From: Bacillota bacterium
Lineage (GTDB): Bacteria > Bacillota_I > Bacilli_A > RF39 > UBA660
Assembly (NCBI GenBank): GCA_023460995.1
Contig: JAEWOE010000007.1
Coordinates: forward strand, 1 to 64,000
DNA length: 64,000 nucleotides
Direction: 5' to 3'
Part shown: in pieces, positions 59,538-64,000 of the stretch
Layout: each line of letters starts with the position of its first letter
Position numbering within the stretch: the first letter of the stretch is position 1
The notes under the pieces: model-generated
Told to the model about the DNA's origin: nothing
Database searches by the model: none
What the model saw: only the letters and a program-made list of their open reading frames with translations
Translations under genes and position numbers: made by a program

Positions 59538-60071
59538 TTATATAATTAGTGAACGTAAGTAATAATAGAATGTACAGTAAATAAAACACCCCATATCTTC
59601 TTTGTTTATAAATACAAATGGAACATTGTACCTTAAACTAAAACTATGTAAAGTTCCTATGGCAGATTTTGAATTATATTTAGCAGTATAGTTACCTTTC
59701 CTAATATCGCCATAACTATCATCTTCTATAGCTAAAATCATAAATCCTTTGTGCCTAAGAAATTCATCTTCAATTCTGTTCCTGTCTGAAGCAAAGTTTC
59801 CGATAATTTCATTAGCACTATTTTTTCTTTCTATGCTTATACTCTCCATATAATATGTATCTCTAATAATTCCAAACTCCTCATTGCGAGGAAGTTTGAA
59901 ACTATAATCTCCACAGGGAATTTTTGTTCTTTCATACCTAATTTTGTTTTCATCAAACCAATTTAGTATATGGTCATTCTTACCTTCATGTTCGTTACTA
60001 TCAACTAAAATTATTATACTCTTTAATATTTTCTTTAATTCGGCTTCTGTGTACTTGAATTTATCCAGCAT
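59538..60071 (-). CDS. ERCC4-type (XPF-like) nuclease
   Basis: 177 aa. IIILVDSNEHEGKN, KIPCGDYSFKLP and SISIERKNSANEIIGNFASD give the ERCC4 nuclease signature (D, GDY, ERKxS). IEDEFLRHKGFMILAIED follows. These cut branched or flap DNA. Without helicase or HhH2 domains it is the compact phage form. It is right behind dnaE, consistent with replication or recombination. Confidence 0.85.
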   Translation of the reverse strand: MLDKFKYTEAELKKILKSIIILVDSNEHEGKNDHILNWFDENKIRYERTKIPCGDYSFKLPRNEEFGIIRDTYYMESISIERKNSANEIIGNFASDRNRIEDEFLRHKGFMILAIEDDSYGDIRKGNYTAKYNSKSAIGTLHSFSLRYNVPFVFINKEDMGCFIYCTFYYYLRSLII

Positions 60072-60101
60072 TAATAATCTCCTTAAATTATATTAATTAA
60101 A

Positions 60102-63100
60102 TTAAACTTCTTGTAACACTTCATCAATGTCCTCGATAATAGTATAATCAGTTATGTGCCATTCAAGCTTTGTTTCGTCTTGCTCAATGACTGGTTTTTT
60201 ATTACCTTTTTTATCAATCTTATCTCCAACTTTTTTATAACCAAATTCCTTTTTTGCAGTATTAATATATATTACATCACCTTCAATCAACTCAGTATGG
60301 TATAGTTTCTTTTTAATTTTAAATTTACAACTAACACCATTATTTAAGCAATAGGCTTCTACTACAGGAGTATACTTTGTATTAATACTTGTAATTAATG
60401 AATATCTCTTATCCAGTTTCTCATTTTTATAATCCATATAACCAAGGATATTTTTCTGTTTTAAAACTATTTGATTAAATGATAATTCTTCAACCTTCAT
60501 ATTATTAAATATCTCTAATAAACAATTTTCATAATTGAATTTAGAATAGGTTGTTTCAGTAGGAGAACTATTCTTAGCAATTATATCTACAATAAATCTA
60601 TCTTTAATATTATTTTCAATTGTCTGTTTTTTAGGTGATTTTTTAAGATATAATAATTCAAATATGTCAATAAATTGCATAAGTTTTAATATGTGTCCGA
60701 ATTCACTAAAAAAACCTACTTCAGCTAAAAGTTTAATTTTTGCTAATCCAATATCAGTTTTTTCTTTAATATCTTTTAAGAAGTCATAAAAATTATTATA
60801 TTGATTATCTTTAAGCTGATATAATTGTTCGCCTGTTTTAGAGTTTGAAGTTAATCCTTTAATTGAAGAAATACCTTTATATATTGAGTTTGTACTTCTA
60901 TCACACATATATGCATCTTTTGAGTGTCTAAATTTAATGGACTTTACTTTAATATCTGTAAACTTTTTAATAAACTCCATTATATCATTAGTTTTTTCAG
61001 TATTACCGTCATTTTTATTTAATTGTGCAGTGAGGTATTCTAGAGTATAGTAATGTCTTAAATATGCACCCTTAAATCCCATTATTGTATACGGACAACT
61101 ATGGTTAGTCGAGAATCCGTATGACGATGCATCGAGAATTATTTGTATAAATTCCTTTACTAGTTCTAAGGCTTTACTTTCATTTAAATCATATTTCTCC
61201 TTCATACATTTTACAAAGCCTTTTTGTATTTCTGGTACAAATTGTTCAGTGCCACCTTTTTTACTTATTCCACGACGCACAGTATCACTTTGAGAACCAC
61301 TATAACCACAAAATAAATTTAAGAATTGCATAATTTGTTCTTGAAAAATACAAAATCCAGATGTATTTGATAAGAATTCATTAATAGCTTCATGTCCATT
61401 ATCATGCGTTTTCCCTTTTAAATAATCATTTCTGAATGAATCACATGAAGGTCTTATAACTCCATTGAGGGCAAGCATAATGTCATATCTACTAATGTTT
61501 GGATTATTTAATTTAAAGCTTGTATAGTTATCAAGTGCTTGTTTTAATGAATACCATCCACTCTTTTCAAACTGAAAAATTCCAAGTCCAGACTTTTTCA
61601 TTTCTTCCCATACATTATCATCATCCAAATTCAAACTATCATTATTTAAAGATGGAATATTTGCAAGGCTACAAGCATCTTCTATTATTTGAACATTATC
61701 AACACCAAGCAAATCCATCTTTACAAAATTTACAGCGTCTATAGCCTTCATATTGTTTTGTGAAATTCTCCATTGGCATTTATCATTTTCAAATGTTCCA
61801 ATTTCTTCTTCAATATTTCTATCAGTAGCAACAAATCCACAAGCATGAACAGAGGCACTTACAATAATTCCTACTGCTTTTTCAGCTAATCCTATCCATT
61901 GAGGATATATTTTTAACCATTTATCCCTATTATTAAATGTTGTATGAGTGATTTCATTACCATTTTCATCTTCTTCTTTAATTTCATCTATATCACCTGC
62001 TACTTCATCTTCAATATCTTTACTGTACCCTAGCCCTTTAGCAATCATTCTTGTTGCACCCTTCATAGCAAAAGTTTGAAAGGTTATTATTGCACTACCT
62101 TGAATACCCTCATAGTTATATAAAAAGTCTTTAACAAGTGGTCTTTTATCTCCTGCCATGTCTATATCTACATCGCCTAAAGATATTCTTTCTGGATTAA
62201 CAAATCTAAAGAAGTGTAAACTAAATTTTATACTATCAACATCTGTAATTTCCATTGCCCATAATGTTAAACTACCATTACATGAGCCTCTAGGAGCAGT
62301 AGCTATATTATTTTTTTTACAAAAATTAATAATTTCGTCAAGAAGAATTATGTAATCACACATATTTAATTTTCTAAAAGTTTCATATTCTTCTGTGATT
62401 CTATTAATATATTGTTCTGATTTTTCTTTTGACCAGTTTCTTATTCCTTTTTTATTAATACCCTTTTGGATTCTTGACCATAATTCTTCTTCTGGATTTT
62501 CAGAAATTTTAGGATATTTATGACTAAAATCTAATTTCCAATCTTCACACATTTCAGCAAAAACATTAGTATTATTAATTGCTTTTAAAAAATCTTCTCT
62601 AGGTATAGCCCCTTGTCTTGTAAATTCATTAACTAGCTCATTATAATCTCTAAAATGTAAATAGATACCGTCTTCGTCTTCTTCATTTGTAGCCTTTTTC
62701 CCTTTCTGGAGTACCTTTCTTAATTCATGGTCTTCTTTATTAAGAACATGAGTATCAGTACCAGCTATCAAAGGAATTGAATATTGTTGACTCCACTCCA
62801 GTATTAATTTGTTGTAATTTTTTTGGTCTAATATATCATGCGGTTGTATTTCAAGAAAACATCTCTGTTTATTTTTTGACATCCATTCAAGCATTTGTTG
62901 AGTTTCAATACTATCTTTTTCTCTCCAAAACATTGAAGCTAAACATGCTGTTGAGATAATTATATTGTCAGAAGTATTCATTATTTCTTGCATAGAGATT
63001 CTAGGTCTATAATAATAATGGTTTCCTTCCTCCCACTTTTTACCCTTACCTTGATAAGAAACAGAAGATAGTTTATTAAGTTCTTTTACACCTTCCCAGT

Positions 63101-63377
63101 TTTTTGCATATAAAAGAATATGAAAAGTTTCTCTAACACATTTGTTTAAATCTCTAGCCATATAAAATTCACTACCATGAATATATTTTATCTTTACGGA
63201 ATCACATACTATTTTTTTCTTAATCCATTGAAATACATTACCATGTTCTGTAAAAGCTATTGCTTTCATATCTAGTTCTTTCGCTTTTTGAATATAATCT
63301 TCAAAAGAACAAGTTGAATCAAAATATGTAGGATTACTCATTGTTGAGTGAAGATGTGTCTTAACATAATTAATCAT
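60102..63377 (-). CDS. dnaE: DNA polymerase III alpha subunit (DnaE type) with PHP domain
   Basis: 1091 aa. The PHP domain (~1-215) keeps metal ligands: THLHSTMSN, TEHGN, GSEFYM, AGTDTHVLNKED. The polymerase core has IATAPRGSCNGSLTLWAMEI and LGDVDIDMAGDKRPLVKDF with catalytic Asp residues. Helical and fingers regions follow (CIFQEQIMQFLNLFCGYSGS). An OB-like C-terminal part follows near 990-1060. It is a family C replicative polymerase, so the phage carries its own replicase core. GGAGAAACTGA before the ATG. Confidence 0.92.
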   Translation of the reverse strand: MINYVKTHLHSTMSNPTYFDSTCSFEDYIQKAKELDMKAIAFTEHGNVFQWIKKKIVCDSVKIKYIHGSEFYMARDLNKCVRETFHILLYAKNWEGVKELNKLSSVSYQGKGKKWEEGNHYYYRPRISMQEIMNTSDNIIISTACLASMFWREKDSIETQQMLEWMSKNKQRCFLEIQPHDILDQKNYNKLILEWSQQYSIPLIAGTDTHVLNKEDHELRKVLQKGKKATNEEDEDGIYLHFRDYNELVNEFTRQGAIPREDFLKAINNTNVFAEMCEDWKLDFSHKYPKISENPEEELWSRIQKGINKKGIRNWSKEKSEQYINRITEEYETFRKLNMCDYIILLDEIINFCKKNNIATAPRGSCNGSLTLWAMEITDVDSIKFSLHFFRFVNPERISLGDVDIDMAGDKRPLVKDFLYNYEGIQGSAIITFQTFAMKGATRMIAKGLGYSKDIEDEVAGDIDEIKEEDENGNEITHTTFNNRDKWLKIYPQWIGLAEKAVGIIVSASVHACGFVATDRNIEEEIGTFENDKCQWRISQNNMKAIDAVNFVKMDLLGVDNVQIIEDACSLANIPSLNNDSLNLDDDNVWEEMKKSGLGIFQFEKSGWYSLKQALDNYTSFKLNNPNISRYDIMLALNGVIRPSCDSFRNDYLKGKTHDNGHEAINEFLSNTSGFCIFQEQIMQFLNLFCGYSGSQSDTVRRGISKKGGTEQFVPEIQKGFVKCMKEKYDLNESKALELVKEFIQIILDASSYGFSTNHSCPYTIMGFKGAYLRHYYTLEYLTAQLNKNDGNTEKTNDIMEFIKKFTDIKVKSIKFRHSKDAYMCDRSTNSIYKGISSIKGLTSNSKTGEQLYQLKDNQYNNFYDFLKDIKEKTDIGLAKIKLLAEVGFFSEFGHILKLMQFIDIFELLYLKKSPKKQTIENNIKDRFIVDIIAKNSSPTETTYSKFNYENCLLEIFNNMKVEELSFNQIVLKQKNILGYMDYKNEKLDKRYSLITSINTKYTPVVEAYCLNNGVSCKFKIKKKLYHTELIEGDVIYINTAKKEFGYKKVGDKIDKKGNKKPVIEQDETKLEWHITDYTIIEDIDEVLQEV

Positions 63378-63389
63378 TCAGTTTCTCCT

Positions 63390-64000
63390 TTATTGAATTT
63401 CTAAGTCTACTATTTCAATTTGTAGATAAGAATTATTATTATAGATATTGTTTGTACATTTACCGATGCAATTTAAGTTGATATAGTTTTCTTCTAACAC
63501 TTTGTCTTTAATTATATTTGTAAGATACTTTTTAATAAACTTAACACCATTAATTTCAAATACGAGATTCTTAGATTTTGTTCCTTTAATATTATTTTCA
63601 TCTAAATAAACATTTAAGTCTTTAAAGCATATTAAAGGCTCATCTAATTTATTTCCCCATTCATCTTCATATTGAGCTATTTCATTTAAAATGTTATAAT
63701 CAATATCTTTTTCTTCTATAATAAAATCTACAACATAAGTTTTTCCAGAGATTACTTCTTTATCTTTGTACAATTCGTTGACATATTGTTTTATTGTATT
63801 GATATTTTCTTTTTTAAATCCAATACCAAAAGCATTTGGCTGTCCCTCAGTAAAAGTAAACAACCCACTATTCTTAATATCATCCTTGAAGCTTTCTGTA
63901 AGATTACTATTACCCCTTGCACTTCCACCATATTCTTCGTTATTAATTTTCTTAAATAATACTGCATTAACTCCATACTTTTCTTGCAATTTATTAGCTA
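63390..64000 (-). CDS. recJ: RecJ-like single-strand exonuclease, C-terminal part (5' partial)
   Basis: The frame is open to the right edge of the window, so the N terminus with the DHH motif is outside. The visible part has the DHHA1-type GGSARG near its start, then GLFTFTEGQPNAFGIGFKKE, which resembles the RecJ GGHxxAAG loop. A beta-rich OB-like region follows (~130-199). RecJ degrades ssDNA 5' to 3' in recombination and repair. It abuts dnaE by 12 bp and is probably in the same operon. Confidence 0.72.
   Translation of the reverse strand, partial: ANKLQEKYGVNAVLFKKINNEEYGGSARGNSNLTESFKDDIKNSGLFTFTEGQPNAFGIGFKKENINTIKQYVNELYKDKEVISGKTYVVDFIIEEKDIDYNILNEIAQYEDEWGNKLDEPLICFKDLNVYLDENNIKGTKSKNLVFEINGVKFIKKYLTNIIKDKVLEENYINLNCIGKCTNNIYNNNSYLQIEIVDLEIQ

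Noticed and set aside
1..64000. tRNA or rRNA genes
   Set aside because: I looked for T-loop GTTCRA motifs with matching stems and CCA ends and saw none convincing; a tRNA search program would be decisive.

Overview
The window looks like part of a large, AT-rich bacteriophage of a low-GC Firmicute, most likely Clostridium or a relative. It is probably a phage that can live as a plasmid-like prophage. The reasons are strong Shine-Dalgarno sites, AT-rich codon use, a tail operon, an amidase with an S-layer-homology domain, and a ParA/ribbon-helix-helix partition locus. A Xer-type recombinase and a Rep gene followed by 21-bp iterons sit next to that partition locus. The layout recalls circular plasmid prophages such as Clostridium botulinum phage c-st; this comparison is from memory and no search was run.

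Positions 1-28.4 kb, mostly + strand: virion and lysis genes. In order these are the end of a tail-tube-like protein, small structural proteins, a XhlA/holin-like protein, a beta-helix tail spike, a RusA-like resolvase, likely tail-assembly chaperones and a gp10-like protein. Then come a tyrosine integrase, a divergent RHH regulator cassette, a zinc-finger/Vsr-like homing endonuclease, the 1853-aa tape measure, Dit and Tal. An exported protein on the minus strand, a giant fibre/spike, an acyltransferase-3 membrane protein and the endolysin follow.

Positions 28.4-33.3 kb: maintenance module. It holds ParB-like RHH and ParA genes, an array of 8-bp palindromes every 12 bp, a XerC/D-like recombinase, a Rep-like initiator, an iteron array (probable origin) and a second HTH replication protein.

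Positions 33.3-64 kb, all minus strand: nucleotide metabolism, DNA modification and replication. It includes a HAD nucleotidase, a guanylate-kinase-like kinase, a ThyX-like enzyme, an Ntn hydrolase, two DNA methyltransferases, a radical SAM/SPASM enzyme, dUTPase and B12-dependent ribonucleotide reductase. A lytic transglycosylase, ERCC4 nuclease, DnaE-type polymerase, RecJ-like exonuclease and many small zinc-ribbon or hypothetical genes complete it.

The standout is 47.7-50.1 kb. A compact Cas12f1-type (type V-F) effector, which a quick look would call an IS605 TnpB, is flanked by two separate tracrRNA-like scaffolds. Each scaffold is followed at about 68 nt by its own mini CRISPR array on the same strand. 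Repeat and anti-repeat sequences differ between the two modules but match within each module. No cas1/cas2 is visible. I read this as a phage-borne miniature CRISPR system with two guide-RNA modules.
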